DNA from: Hypomyces perniciosus
Lineage: Eukaryota; Ascomycota; Sordariomycetes; Hypocreales; Hypocreaceae
Reading direction: 5' to 3'
NCBI GenBank assembly: GCA_008477525.1
Contig: SPDT01000006.1
Span: 1,577,501-1,641,500 of the forward strand
DNA length: 64,000 bases
Every line of letters starts with the position of its first letter. Within the stretch, counting starts at the first letter, position 1. The notes below the pieces were generated by a model. It made no database searches, was not told the origin of the DNA, and was given only the letters and a program-made list of their open reading frames with translations. Shown here in pieces: positions 1-12,183 of this stretch. The position numbers were made by a program, and so were the translations under genes.

Positions 1-190
1 AGCAACTCACTGCTTGTTATCTAAGGGGTTGTGATATTGAACCTATCCCTTTTCTCTAGATTCACCTACTTCAGCTTTGATCTTGCCCAGCCGTCTTTTC
101 TTTGCAAGAGCTGGTTTAATCGAAACATACAGCGCCCTAACAAGAACGCTTTATACTAGAATTGCCACTACATTGAGCTTCTTTACCATC

Positions 191-1183
191 ATGGGTACTG
201 TCATCATCTACGCGACTGGCGGCACCATCGCCGGCTCAGGCCAAAGTGGTAGCCAGACAACCGGATATAAGCCCGGCACCATCTCGATCAGGTTGCTGAT
301 CGAGAATAACCCCCATCTGAAGAAGGTCGCTAAACTCGAGAGCAAGCAGATTTGCAACTTGGGCAGTCCCGATATCACTTCCCCACTTCTCATCAGTATG
401 TCACAACAGATTCAGGCTGATCTTGCCAGACCAGATGTCACCGGTATTGTCGTCACCCACGGCACAGATACCATGGAGGAAACGGCCTTCTTTCTCGATC
501 TAACCATCAGGTCTGAAAAGGTCGTCACTCTTGTTGGAGCGATGAGGCCTGCGACTGCTCTCAGTGCGGATGGAGATATGAACTTGCTTCAGGCCGTCAC
601 TCTTGCGACCTCCTCTGAGAGTAGAGGCCGCGGTGTCATGATTGTCCACAACGACGGTATTCCCCCCGCTCGTTTTACAACCAAGGTGCACGCCAATAGG
701 ATTCACACCTTTGCGGTCGGTGATCACGGCTGCCTCGGCACCTTTGAGAACAGTAAACCCATGTTCTATTATCCTGCATCAAGACCCAAGGGATGGCAGC
801 ACTTTGACATCTCGAGGCTCGATCCGAAAAGGGGACTGCCGGCAGTAGATATTCTTTATGGACACATGGATCTCTCCGCCAACTTACTTGCCGCGTCACT
901 CCAGGGAGGTGCCAAGGGCGTTGTGCTCGCCGGAATGGGTGCAGGGTCTTGGACGACGGCTGGTGTGAAGATGATTGAACACATCACCAAGAAGAAGGGC
1001 AAGTTTCCGTTGATAGCAAGTTACCGCACTGCCTTTGGGTTTGTTGGTAGAGACAACCTCTACGGTTTGGGAGTGCAGGTAATTGGAGGTGGTTTCCTCA
1101 ACCCGCCAAAGTGTCGCATTCAGCTACAGCTGTGCCTAGCAAAGGGAATGGGACTGGAAGAGATGAAGAAAGCGTTCGAGTAG
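191..1183 (+). CDS. L-asparaginase (bacterial type I/II fold)
   Basis: Hydrolyses L-asparagine to aspartate and ammonia. The 330-residue product begins at the first ATG (191). The open frame runs further upstream, but only with a TTG, so I start at 191. The N-terminus carries the family signature YATGGTIAGSG with the first catalytic Thr, about residues 7-17. The second signature, HGTDTMEET (about residue 90), holds the Thr-Asp pair and is followed at a distance by a conserved Lys region. Length matches the roughly 330-residue family norm. No secretion signal is evident from the ATG start, so a cytosolic enzyme is likely; the upstream in-frame residues are hydrophobic in part but lack an ATG. 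Single exon. The type (I or II) is not resolved. Very confident of the family. Confidence 0.93.
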   Translation: MGTVIIYATGGTIAGSGQSGSQTTGYKPGTISIRLLIENNPHLKKVAKLESKQICNLGSPDITSPLLISMSQQIQADLARPDVTGIVVTHGTDTMEETAFFLDLTIRSEKVVTLVGAMRPATALSADGDMNLLQAVTLATSSESRGRGVMIVHNDGIPPARFTTKVHANRIHTFAVGDHGCLGTFENSKPMFYYPASRPKGWQHFDISRLDPKRGLPAVDILYGHMDLSANLLAASLQGGAKGVVLAGMGAGSWTTAGVKMIEHITKKKGKFPLIASYRTAFGFVGRDNLYGLGVQVIGGGFLNPPKCRIQLQLCLAKGMGLEEMKKAFE

Positions 1184-2051
1184 GGGACAATACTTTATGC
1201 AGGGAAGAGCAAATTCAGTTCCTGAAGGCTTCGAGCAGAGCTGAAGACAAAAACGAGAGAATATGATTCCTAATGATAAGAATGGTAAAAGAATTGTACC
1301 TAGATAGGAGAATCCTTTGGACTGGATCCTTGAAAGTCAGGATTTACGAGTTGGTACTTTTGAAGTCTGGTGGGAACAATTCGTACCGAGTTTAGGTATG
1401 ATTCCATACTCCGACTTCCGAACATGCATAGTGGGGAGACAGTCGATCGCCATGGCCACGGCCACGGTCAGATTTCCGCTTTTGTCCTTGGCTCCCGATC
1501 AGTGCTACTGCAAAAAGAGCTGGCGGCTGCTAAAATCATCATTATCGTCAGTACGAGTACGTATGGAGGAGTAATATCTAGTATCTAGTTCATCATGTGT
1601 CACGTACTCGTAACTGACTGCTGATGTTCGCCTCCACGCACGACTCGCGCTAGAAACCCACACAGAAAAGAAAGAAAAAAATCCTTCGTTCCAGTACAAC
1701 GCGCGATTACTCCTAATGGCTCTATGGGGCCTTCATGAGCCTTGGCAAAAGTTCCCTCTCCATTCCATTTCCAAGCTCCGCAAGCGGATTGGCCGATAGC
1801 AGTGGATTTGCCGATGCGGAATTGACACGGCAATGAACCTTGAAAACGTTCCATCGGCCTGCATGCAGTTGCCTCTTTGGGCGCTTCCCGTGGAGGCCAA
1901 ATGAACCTGACCACAGAAACCCGGCGATAGTAGTAAGACCTTTTGCTTTGGTAGGAGTTAAGGCAGAAGCGTCCGCTGTGGTTCCATGTGTCTGATGGAG
2001 AGAGAGAGAGCTATGGGCATCGGGGACGGTCCCCGTTTTGGGTTTGATAAT

Positions 2052-2087
<36 letters not shown>

Positions 2088-2232
2088 TTGAATACTACTA
2101 TGATCATTATGATTTACTTTATAAACGTCTGGCCCCGTCTCTCTGACCTGTGTTGCTTTTGCTCTGTCTGCTCTTACTTGTACCTCCCTTATATCCGCTG
2201 TGGTGTGGTATAAGTCTGTGAGAATCGCAACG
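1184..2232. other. Intergenic, asparaginase to peptide transporter
   Basis: No gene is supported here. It holds the 3' flank of the asparaginase and the presumed promoter and leader of the peptide transporter, plus a GTA microsatellite near 2051-2087. Short open frames on both strands show no recognisable protein. Confidence 0.6.
2051..2087. repeat. (GTA)n microsatellite
   Basis: About twelve uninterrupted trinucleotide copies of GTA/TAG. It lies about 150 bases upstream of the peptide transporter start, in the presumed promoter or leader. The Tyr/Val-repeat open frames across it are artefacts of the repeat. Confidence 0.95.
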
Positions 2233-4224
2233 ATGGCGAACAACCACGAAGATACAGCCACCAAGTACGTTTAACAACCCAATTCCTTGGAGAGGGAAAA
2301 GGAAAACCCCGACGAAAAACTACTTCTTCTTCTTCTTCGCAATCTAACAGCTTCTCTTCTCCAGGCTCCACGGCGAGTTCAACGCGCGCGTGCATAACCA
2401 GGAGACCAAAGACCTCGCGGGTGGTTTCATCGCCTCCGAGTTCCTAGACGAGAAGAAGGGCGCCATCATCTCACCAGAGGAGGCCGAGGCAGCGCCAACT
2501 CCCGATGGCGAGGAGCCCAGTGAATACGAGAAGCGCACTCTGCGCCGTGTAGGCGAGAACTTGCCCATCTCAGCCTATCTCGTCGCCATCGTCGAGCTCG
2601 CCGAGCGCTTCACCTTCTATGGTGCTTCCGGCTTGTTCCAGAACTACATCAGCAACGGCCCAAATGACAGCACCCCTGGCCTGGGACTGGGTGTCCAGGC
2701 TGTCACTGGTCTCAACTTGTTCTTCCAGTGGTTCTCATACGGTATGTCATCTAACGTATACCAGTACTTACCAGGTTTGCCTCTGACTCTTGACGACAGT
2801 GACCCCTATTCTCGGTGCCATCATCTCTGACCAGTATCTCGGCAAATACACTACCATTCTCGCCTTCTGTATCATCTACTGGCTCGGCCTTCTTGTCTTA
2901 TGGGTTACTTCCCTGCCCTCCGTCATGGCCCACGGCTCCGGTCTGCCCGGCTACATTGTGGCTATCATCGTCATCGGCCTGGGCACTGGCGGCATCAAGT
3001 CCAACATTGCACCTCTTATTGCCGACCAGTACCAGCGTCGTACTATGGCTATGAAGACGGAGGCGAGCGGCGAGCGCGTCATCATCGACCCGGCCATCAC
3101 CTACCAGCGCATCTACATGATCTTCTACTGGTGTATCAATTTGGGATCGCTCTCCCTCATTGCCACGCCCTTTATGGAAAAGTACACAGGTTTCTGGACC
3201 GCTTACCTGCTTTGCTTCTGCGTGTTCAACATCAGCATCGCCATCCTGCTTTTGCGCCGCAAGTCGTACATCATCCACCCGCCTCAGGGCTCTGTCATTA
3301 CGGATGCTTTCAAGGCCATTGGCATGATGATCATGTCGTGCAACACGGATGCGGCCAAGCCTTCGTGGCGAGAGGCTAATGGAAAGACAAAGACGGTTGC
3401 GTGGAACGACCACTTTGTCGAGGAGCTCAAGCGGGCCATTCGTGCTTGCAAAGTGTTTGTTTTCTGTAAGTCGGATATCTATGCCCCTTTTCTCACCTAA
3501 CCAAGAACCATGAGCTAACATTGTCCCTCCAGATCCTATCTTCTGGGTCGCATACAACCAATTCACGACCAACTTTGTCTACCAGGCCAGTCAAATGGAG
3601 GGCCACGGCATGCCCAACGATTTCATGCAAAACTTCGACCCCATCTGCATCTTGATCTTCACTCCCCTTCTCGACATGTTCATCTACCCAGGACTCCGCA
3701 AGATGGGCATCAACCTCCGCCCTATTGCGCGTATCACTATTGGCTTTGTCCTCGCTGGTCTCTGCACCGCCTACGCCGCAATTGTTCAACACTTGATCTA
3801 CTCGGCTGGCCCCTGCTACGACAGCCCGCTTGTCTGCGCAGCAGCCACAGTCGGCGACCAGGCGCTCCCCAACAACGTGCACATTGCCATCCAGACCCCG
3901 GCCTACGTGTTCATTGGCCTGTCAGAGATCTTCATCTCCGTCACAGGCTTGGAGTATGCTTACACCAAGGCCCCACCTAGCATGAAGTCGTTTGTGCAGA
4001 GCTTGTATCTGCTCACCGTTGCCTTCGGATCGGCCATTGGTGAGGCACTGGTTTCCGTTTCCAAGGACCCAGATTTCCAGTGGACATACGTAGGCATTGC
4101 TGTCGCCTGTGCTGTCACTGCTGTCCTCTTTTATTTTCTTTTCCGCCACTACGATGCCGACGAAGATAAGATGTATGACCTTGACCGCGAGGAACCGGCG
4201 GCAACAAAGAGTGATGAGATTTAA
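2233..4224 (+). CDS. Proton-coupled oligopeptide transporter, PTR2 family
   Basis: Imports di- and tripeptides across the plasma membrane with protons (POT/PTR family). Four exons are read: 2233-2264, 2365-2741, 2800-3465 and 3533-4224, joined by GTACGT, GTATGT and GTAAGT donors with AG acceptors. Together they give 588 residues, close to yeast Ptr2 (about 600). The N-terminal tail is acidic. The first membrane segments carry the POT hallmark ELAERFTFYG and, across the second intron, SYVTPILGAIISDQYLGKY, which restores a conserved motif and so validates the junction. FYPIFW across the third intron is the typical segment after the large loop. The C-terminal tail is charged. ATG 2233 was chosen because exon 1 joins in frame to a well-formed N-terminal tail. 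Function by family; the substrate range is inferred. Confidence 0.93.
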
Positions 4225-4903
4225 TAGAATAGAACTACATAGTATTAATGCGCTGTCATGACAAATGAATTGACTTGTATGACCTACCCAAACTCCTGCC
4301 TACTTGACTTGTTGAGTCGTGTGCTTCATCTCCTGATATGACAGCTTCCAGAATACCCGACGGTATATCGGGCCTTTGCGTCTTGAAGATCCTAGTATTA
4401 TCCACTCTATAACACTCATAGTATTGCCACTGCCGGTAGCCGGCATGGCGAACTTTACATCTCCACTATCGATTCCGAATTTTCCACTCAGCCGACGGGC
4501 CAGAAAAAAGTTCCTTCGTTTTTCTCCACCTTGATACATGAAGTCGTAGATATATATAGTGGGGGATCAAAAAGTTCTGAAGAAAAAAGCTACGAAAGGG
4601 GCCCGAAACTTTGTTCTAGCCACTGACGGAGTACCATGTAGTAATAGTAATAGTAATAAAATCCACCTATAAACGAGAATACTAGTACTAGTATGAGCAT
4701 AAGATGTTAATCGACAAGTAATCGGTACGGTGTGGTAATACCAAGCAAGCAAGGTCAGCAAAATTGCCAGAATGAGAATCAACGTGAAGGATGAGCTGCA
4801 ATCCTCCTCGATGAACTTACTTATCTGTGCAAAAGAATAAGAAAGATATCGGTATCTTTAATCTCCACAGCTAAGTTATGAAGGGAAAAGAGCAAAAATT
4901 GAA
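4225..4903. other. Intergenic, transporter to tRNA
   Basis: I see no protein gene. It contains the 3' end of the peptide transporter and AT-rich sequence downstream of the tRNA-Leu gene, with short ATAGTAATAGTAAT-like simple sequence around 4638-4690. Confidence 0.55.
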
Positions 4904-5019
4904 TGACACCTGAGGGATTCGAACCCTCGCCTATTACTAGACCGCGAAGAGGATCGTCTCGAAGCTGACCTCGAAACAGGACCTGAACACGGCGCCTTAG
5001 ACCACTCGGCCAAAGTGCC
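4904..5019 (-). tRNA. tRNA-Leu (anticodon CAG), with 34-nt intron
   Basis: Read on the minus strand, the acceptor stem GGCACTT pairs with AGGTGTC (two G-U pairs), followed by discriminator A. The box A-type D arm is TGGCCGAGTGGTCTAAGGCG, and the T arm GAGGG-TTCGAAT-CCCTC is perfect. The anticodon CAG lies at 4983-4985. The stem CCGTG pairs with CGCGG only if 34 nt (4948-4981) immediately after base 37 are removed, the canonical nuclear tRNA intron site. A class II variable arm (CTA-GTAA-TAG) completes an 82-nt mature Leu tRNA. Both RNA polymerase III internal promoter boxes are present. Confidence 0.93.
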
Positions 5020-5700
5020 TGTTGCCGATGCTGAAGGAGCACCGGAACTTGATGTCTGTGAGACCGATCCTCTACATTATACAGGTTTCGCGAACTTGGT
5101 TCAGATGTCTTAGCCACTGAACTTACCCTAGTTGTTAGAATAGTATTTCTTAAATATGGAATACCCATTGTTGATGTGTCTGTGCAGTTAAAATGGATGG
5201 GATCTGAATGAGGAAAAGGGATAATACCCTGAATGTAGCAACTTTTTTGTGTACTACTACAAAGCACTGTCGCTGTGGAGTCTTAGTTTCAATGAGAGTG
5301 GTAGCCCTGTTCCATTAATCAGTGTTATAGCATGGGGCGAGTGATAGAAGATGGCAAGAGACAATCTCGTGGATATTAAAGATGACAGAGTCATCCTAGA
5401 ACTTACTTCGCTAGAGCATCGTCCAAGACACACTCTTTTCTTGCATTTGAGTCACTTATTGTGACAATCAGTGAGCATCGTGTGTTAGTTCTCAAGACAC
5501 AACGAAATTCCAGGTGGAAAAAGGAAAATGGCCAATGAAGTGTTATTTGGGAGTTGTCACAAAATAACCCTGAAGCAGTGCTACCAGCCTGACAATATTT
5601 TTTAAACCTACATCTTCTGGAACATACAATAGGTTGTCCATATGGATAGAGTTTGCATCGACTCATTCCAGTCCTGAGCCTTGTGAAGATGGCCCATCAC
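5020..5700. other. Intergenic, tRNA upstream flank
   Basis: No gene seen. It is AT-rich and includes the 5' flank of tRNA-Leu and the 3' flank of the DUF1992 gene. Small open frames show no recognisable motif. Confidence 0.5.
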
Positions 5701-7284
5701 CTACTCCTTCTTCCAAAAGTCACTCCACCACTCCTTGAACCCATATGGCTTCGCATTCGTATTTTCATATATCCGCACCGTCTCTCCGCCCCCGAAACTA
5801 CTCAAGATTCCCTCCCCCTTGGCTGACGATTGTTTCCGCGAGAGACCCGACGAAGCGGGCCTCGTGGCCCTCTCCTTGATATCATTCGCCACCAACGGCG
5901 CAACGTCTGCGTAGCAAGCTTCCAACTCCCGCTGCAGGGTGTAATATGGCTTCTTGGCCAGTTCCGGCGCCATGAGATTATAGCTTCTCGCGATACTGTT
6001 CAGGTTCTCTATTGAAAGAGCCATGTATGCGTGTTCCGCTTTTTCCCATGTTGGATCACGAAATGGTGGTGGCAACGGAGTTCCGGAAGCCGGTGATGGT
6101 GTTGAGGTAGTATCTATGCTTGCCCTAGTGTCTTCTTGCGGTGATACGCCTACGTTAAGACTCTCCGTCATGATTTCTGATGTAGCTGATTGATCCTCGC
6201 TTCTCAGTCGGGGATTATGTAGTCTCTCCGCCGCAGCATATTGCTCTGCCCTCGTCATCTGCTCCTGCAGTGATCCCCCCCTGGCCGCAATCATTCTCGA
6301 CGCATGGCGCTTCCAGTTACTCCTCAACTGTACGCGGAAGGAATTCGCAGCCTTGACAAGTTCTTGCTGCTTCTCGATCCACGGCGGCATAATATCCTGC
6401 CGCTGGATTATTCTGTTCATGAGATACTCCGTCGTATCAACAAACGGGTTGCTGGCCCCCTGGTCTCGATCAAGGGCCTTCCCGCGAGGGAGATTCTTGA
6501 ACTGGCCTCTTGCAATGGCATCTTCGATGCGCTCATTAGCCAAAGCAGCTAGACCCGAGATGGTCGCCGGCACAGCTTGCGCGGCTGGCTCGAACCTCGC
6601 TCGAAACTCCCTTTTCAGATCCCCCCGTTCCTTTTCGCTTAGGCCCTTGTCATTTTTCATGTTCATGCCGGCATACAATGAGGCCCTATCCCGGGCAGTC
6701 ACAACTCTCTTGCCAGGGCTTATCCCAGGACCACGCTTCACCCGGGTATCAACAACGGGGGCCTCAAATTTGCCTTGCAGCTCTTGCCTCAGCGGCTTTT
6801 TCGCGTCATCTAGCATCCTCAATACCGCGTCTGACGTGGCTTCTTGTCCGGTCCAGGGCTGCGCGGTAGCGATATGTCTGGTGCCTTCTCCCGCCGCAGG
6901 TATGAGATTCGCTTCTGTGAAAGCACCAGAATATTCCTCCTTGAATTTTGCATCTGCAATCTTATCCAGCAGCTTTTCCTTCAGTTCCTCCGAGAATCCG
7001 GCATCTTGAATCGCGCGTTTTCCTGCTGCTCCGCCTGTTAAGAGAGCCTCCTCGGTGGCTTCTTGCAATCTGCGCGTCATTGCACCCTGCTCGGGTACCG
7101 AGCTTGGTCCATCTGCTTCCAAGGTTTCATTCTTCTCATTTGATGTCGCCGGCGTGGTCTGTTCATTCGCTGGGGATCTAGGCTGTGAGGTATATCGACG
7201 TGCTTCCGCCTCTCCGAAACGGCCTGAGGCTTGGTGGCATCGTCTGCGAATGAGCAATGTATTCCGTTGCAGCAATGGCAACAT
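5701..7284 (-). CDS. DUF1992 (DnaJ-subfamily C member 28-like) protein, probably mitochondrial
   Basis: A 527-residue single-exon protein. The open frame extends 14 codons further upstream, but only from a TTG; the first ATG is at 7284. The resulting N-terminus (MLPLLQRNTLLIRRRCHQ) is rich in Arg and Leu and lacks acidic residues, as in mitochondrial presequences. A conserved block at about residues 240-310 (NERIEDAIARGQF, then NLPRGKAL and IQRQDIMPPWIEKQQEL) is the DUF1992 domain found in DNAJC28 relatives and in bacteria; no J domain is visible. The flanks are low complexity. The biochemical role of the family is not established; mitochondrial location is inferred. Confidence 0.82.
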   Translation of the reverse strand: MLPLLQRNTLLIRRRCHQASGRFGEAEARRYTSQPRSPANEQTTPATSNEKNETLEADGPSSVPEQGAMTRRLQEATEEALLTGGAAGKRAIQDAGFSEELKEKLLDKIADAKFKEEYSGAFTEANLIPAAGEGTRHIATAQPWTGQEATSDAVLRMLDDAKKPLRQELQGKFEAPVVDTRVKRGPGISPGKRVVTARDRASLYAGMNMKNDKGLSEKERGDLKREFRARFEPAAQAVPATISGLAALANERIEDAIARGQFKNLPRGKALDRDQGASNPFVDTTEYLMNRIIQRQDIMPPWIEKQQELVKAANSFRVQLRSNWKRHASRMIAARGGSLQEQMTRAEQYAAAERLHNPRLRSEDQSATSEIMTESLNVGVSPQEDTRASIDTTSTPSPASGTPLPPPFRDPTWEKAEHAYMALSIENLNSIARSYNLMAPELAKKPYYTLQRELEACYADVAPLVANDIKERATRPASSGLSRKQSSAKGEGILSSFGGGETVRIYENTNAKPYGFKEWWSDFWKKE

Positions 7285-7635
7285 GATTTCTGAAAACCAA
7301 GAACAAGAAATCAGGATGCGATGCAAGAGAACCCAAAGCTATGAGATCATGATGGTGCATGGTGGCGATGAAAGATCTCACATGAGCTCTGGGTTTGCGA
7401 AAGTGAGTGAGTGTCTTAGTCAGCTTAGGATTTATGTGTACTGTGCCCATGAACCCTGCCACTGAAGTCTTCTTGAACGGAAAATAAACGCGGTTCTATT
7501 TCTTTTAATTGATTCCTCTATTTTTCTTTGGGGTATCACTATGTCTACTATTTTGTTTGCTGCCTTTCTTATGAGGAAGCATGTTGAATGCAAAAACGGC
7601 CAAACTCGTCACTAGCACCTATTTCAGAACCTTGA
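7285..7635. other. Intergenic between two minus-strand genes
   Basis: Short gap holding the presumed promoter of the DUF1992 gene and the 3' flank of the MFS transporter. I see no other gene. Confidence 0.5.
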
Positions 7636-9533
7636 CTATGAGCTTCGTCGTCCATAAGGCTCAAAGGGGAATATGGCGGCTACGGCGGCAGCAACGATGA
7701 AGATGCTTGCACAGACATAGAGCGGCGCCGAGGTCTCTGTGTTTGCGAAGGTGGCCACGATTGCCGAAACGATGCCCATGATACGGTTGAAAGCGACTGC
7801 GGCTCCATTGCCAGTACCACGATGAGCGCTTGGAAGCACCTCTGGAGTATATGCGTACAGGGTCCCGTAATAAATGTTGAGGAAGCATGCGATCAAGCAG
7901 GTGAAGGCTGTATCTTGGGCGGCTGTCTTGACGGAAGTGTACGCAAAGAAGAAGGCCATGGTGATGAGTGCGCCAATCGACATGGTGTACTTGCGGCCGA
8001 GCAGCTTCGTGTTGCACATGAATCCAGCAATAATTGGCCCGGGAATACCGCTAACGTTGGTGAGGGCATAGTTGCGCCACGTCTCGAACTCAGTTCTGTG
8101 GAAGACTGCACCGTGATTCGCAAGATATGTGCTACGATATGGTCAGCAATGATTCTCTTGCAAAAGCCAAAGATAGAACGGGATACAACAAGGGGAGATG
8201 GGTGACATACGGAAGGAAGACATAGAACAGAGGATAGGCAAGGCCGATAAGAGACCAAGACAGCCAGATCAGGAGCGTTGAGGTACTGATCTTCTTGCTG
8301 CAGAAAAGGCCAGCAAGGTGAATACGGGTCTCTGACAGAGAGAAGCGGTTGCTGCTATGAGCCGATCGGATGGTGCCACAGGCCTCAAGCTTTTCAAGGG
8401 TCAACGAGCAAGGGCGATTGTACTTGGTGGCCAGATACTGAAAAGTTTCCACAACCTTGGCATCTTCGCCCATTCCCAAGAGATATTTTGGTGTCTCGCG
8501 CAACCTGACAACTGTGACGCGGAGAATCGACATGACGAAAACTAGACCACCGCCGGTGAAAAGCACATATCGCCAACCATAGTTGTTGGCCTTGGTGCAA
8601 GTTTCGACATCGGCACAGTTCCACTGCTCCGGGACCATGAAACCCCACGCAATGAATCCTGTGATGGCCTGACCGAAGCCCCACCACGCGGCGAGGAAGG
8701 TCAAAAGCCATTGCTTGTTGCTTGGGAGGTATTCGAGGAAGACGGTGGTGTCCATGATGAGATTACCGCCACCGCCAAAGCCGAGGAGCGCGATGAAGAG
8801 TGCAAGGGTTGGCCAGCTGGGCATGGCACCAGCAATGATACAACTCACTGAGCAGATGAAGAGTGTGATATTGAAGGCATGCTTGCGGCCAATGACGTCG
8901 GCGCTGAAGCCCCAGAAGAGAGCACCCGTCAGCATGCCAACATATACAGCAATTGTGAGAGCATTATTGTAGCCCTGTTCACCAAACTCGCGGTATGCTG
9001 AGGCGGCCACAATAGACTGGAAGAGGAGGATCATGGAATCGACAGCATAACTGCGAGAAAGCAAGTCAGTATGGAGTTTGTCCAGAATTACAAGTCTGGG
9101 TAGGGAGGAATGTTTCGACACCGTGTGCCATCAAGGAATTAACTGACCCAAAGCCATTGAGGAAAAATAGCTTCAGATGGTACGGAGTCCATCCAATTTC
9201 GTCAATTGCCTTGAATGCGGTGTCAGTTCTGAAGTGTTACAAGAGGTTTAGGGCAGGACCGTGTTATCGTTGTCACCGTCATGGGGATCGTGGCCTTGGT
9301 CGCGGTAAGCCTTCACCACCACTCACGTTATTCACCAGGTGCATCTTCATGTTCAGAGCTGGGTCGAGATCCTGCAGGGAGAGAATGTCCTCGCCGCTGC
9401 GCAGTGATGACCCATCGGCATTTCTAACATCGCCGGGGATAATCACACCGTTATCGAGCCCTCCACTTTCGATCTTCTTCTCCAGTAGATTGGGGTCAAT
9501 GGCTGACCTGTCCGAGCCGGCAGAAGAATCCAT
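7636..9533 (-). CDS. MFS transporter, SV2/SVOP-like
   Basis: A major facilitator transporter of 534 residues in four exons (minus strand): 9533-9327, 9209-9148, 9050-8211 and 8131-7636. Junctions restore family sequence: VNN-AIDEIGWTPYHLKLFFLNGFG-YAVDSM, and FLP-TYLANHGAVF. The N-terminal about 60 residues are hydrophilic and cytoplasmic. The MFS loop 2-3 signature appears as GFSADVIGRKHAF, and its second-half counterpart as NTKLLGRKYTM. CADVETC-type cysteines lie in the loop before NNYGWRYV. About twelve membrane segments are expected. The second exon uses an AAG acceptor, chosen for frame and family match over a nearby CAG that would break the frame. Relatives are annotated as sugar or organic-ion permeases; the substrate is unknown. 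Confidence 0.88.
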
Positions 9534-12183
9534 GGCTTCGGGTGGATGTTGATCACGATTGACTCTGAGGAAGCGCTCAATTTGCCTATCACGAGGAAGA
9601 GATGCTTATACTGAGCAGAATGGCTCACGGCAGCATGGGGAAGCTTGCTTGATTTGATCGAGTAGCTGGTTCGAAGCTAATGAGTTTCAATCGATCAGAG
9701 GGGAGAACTCGAGTAATTAAGCATATGGCCTAGGCAGGACAGTCCCTAATAACAATTGAGAAGTGGCTCAAGTGTCAAGCCGAGCCAATCAGCGTTTTCT
9801 GTGAACCTTTGCTCGAGGCGGGCCTCGACTCTCGACGTGAATTGAGCAAAAGGTAAAGAGGGAGACGATCGACTGTTGGTCTCAGTAGATGGTCTAGACC
9901 TCGGTTGGGTGACGTCAACCCGAGAAGGAGGGATGGAGAGGGGAGGAGAGAGTAAAGAGATGCTTGTGGTCCTGTGTTACAGGAAGAGCCAAGAAGCTCG
10001 GAATGGGGGGAGGCAGAGGCTATTAATGCCCGCAGAACGCAGAGCCGTACAACAATGAGGCACAGGACCAAGGCTGGGGTAGCGCAAGGGCCCGTTGTGG
10101 TAAAAGGCCACGCGAAGATCTCGTCTCGAGCTGCTTCTCCGTGGAAGAGGCTCCGGCCATATCATTCCTGCTAGTGTGTTTGTGCTTACCGTCCAGTAAC
10201 CGTCAAATATGACAGACCGTCACCTCATCATTTATGGGAGCCCCGTTTGGTGGAGATACAGTATCGTTGGAACTTCACCCACAGAAACTATGTGTGGGGC
10301 AGAACGCCATGGAAGTGTCCTCTAAGGATGCAGAAAAACGTCTCCCCCGTGCTGTCAACGGGTGTTGCTGATAGGCCCATCGTTTTGGACGCATGTTTTG
10401 CGTGTTTTGCGTGTTTGACTCTTCTTGGAATGGCATGGTGTGGGTGGGCCTGGATCTAGCAGAGCAGTGTATGTAGTATGGGCGGAATAATATTGGCTGC
10501 ATTCGTGCGACTTGCTAAGGCGGTACAGAAGTGATTCTTTGGCATGTGATTTTTGAGCATCACGAGCATGATTCGTTGGTTGTCGTCGTCTAAGCCGGAA
10601 ACGATGCTGAATCTCCTACTTGCATGTATGCTTGCGGGGACACGTACATATGTATGTCAGCCGTTTTTTGCGCGCATTGAGTCGATAGCGGGTGGCATTG
10701 GCCATGTGTGGGTTTGGCCTCTCAAGATCTGGGCAACTGGGCAAAGGATGAATGAGTGGCTTGCGCGTGTGTATTGTTGACAGATGCAAGATGCTATGTA
10801 GAACGTTGGACGAACTGAATCCGGTATGCCAATGGCGAACGTGACGCCGTTTTGCAGACCACTTAACCGTATTGGTGTGCAGCAACACTTCGAGTAGCAC
10901 GAAGCGACATGGGTGACCAGACCTATGTCGTCATGGGCTGACGGAACATCATGTGGCGGTATGCGAGTCAACGCCTGGTCTCCAGAGAACCTTCGCTAGG
11001 TAGAGCAGAGTTTCCGAAAGGGTATTTCCGCCGTTGACTGATCAACGAATGGCGTTCATCTTCGGATGAAGCTTGCCGGTTCGAGGAAGCCAGTCACCGG
11101 CAACGGGTGTATATAGTTGAAAGAGTTGAGGCCACACTGCCCGCCCTTCAGGCTTCTTCTCTCTTGATCACCAATTGTGTACGAAGTACTCCGTACCACC
11201 CTTTCGCTCAATTGTCTTCCCCTCAATGATCGTCGCAGCGTACGGAGTACGTTGCTCTATTCCCTGTGTGATGGACTCGACCACCAATCAGCGCTCCATC
11301 CTCCACCTCGAAATTGTTGAATCCCCTCTCCCCGCACGGAGCCAACAAAAACTCCGCTGAATCGGGACTCGTGCTATTGAGCTTGGTGGTCGTCATAGTG
11401 CCATGCCTAGTTCTTGGGATCCAAGGCCTCGTACATCCCCAACGGAATTCCAGTTTCACATGCTTGGGACTCCGAAACAAAAACCCGGCTAGCATCGGTG
11501 GGCCCCGCTAGTAGGTAGAATAAAGAGACCGCCCTGTACTTCGTACTTCGTACAAACATGCTAATGAAATCCAAAAGCGGCATTGTGATTCGTGATAATA
11601 TCGTATTTTCTGGACAATAGGCGTTAGCGGTATGGGGAACAGTAAAGCTGGTCCTTCTCAAGCCTATCTAGAATCTAAACAGGTTGGGACATGGGACAGA
11701 ACTAGGGTTGTCAAATGCCGTGATGATGAAGAGTGCAAATTGGACAAAGTCAAATGAGCTAAAAGCGATCTACTGCTTATTAGTTGCCCTAGTAGTACTA
11801 GTACCTTGGACTCTTATCGTCCAGATCGCCGTACAGCCCGGTTTGCAGCAGTCTATAATATGCATTACTCTAATTCATTCTGCTTTCCCAAGCTCTTGTC
11901 TTGGTTGTTGCCTTCATCTTGCGAATAAGGCCCCAAAGTTGTAACCTAATTCATATCCTAACAAAGATCTCCGTGCCATTTTTGAATACTCCAGAACACC
12001 AAGCTCATTGACTTCCAGACGCTAACCATTCCAAGATAATGGGAACACATTGTGAGAATAGACCACCCACAACTCAAAGGCATACGCGGAACCCGTCCGC
12101 TCCAAAACCTCGTCCACCGACAACCCTTCCACATTGCTGGCACAACACGAAGTGGGGGCATTCACCTCATAATCGGATCGATC
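9534..12183. other. Intergenic 2.6 kb, no gene supported
   Basis: Contains the promoter of the MFS transporter and the 3' flank of the large acidic protein gene. Palindromic TACGGAGTAC/TACTTCGTAC units occur at 11180-11196, 11241-11250 and 11537-11553. Open frames here are short, overlap on both strands and resemble nothing I know. Confidence 0.5.

Noticed and set aside
2898..3572. Long minus-strand frame across the peptide transporter
   Set aside because: Antisense shadow of the transporter exons.
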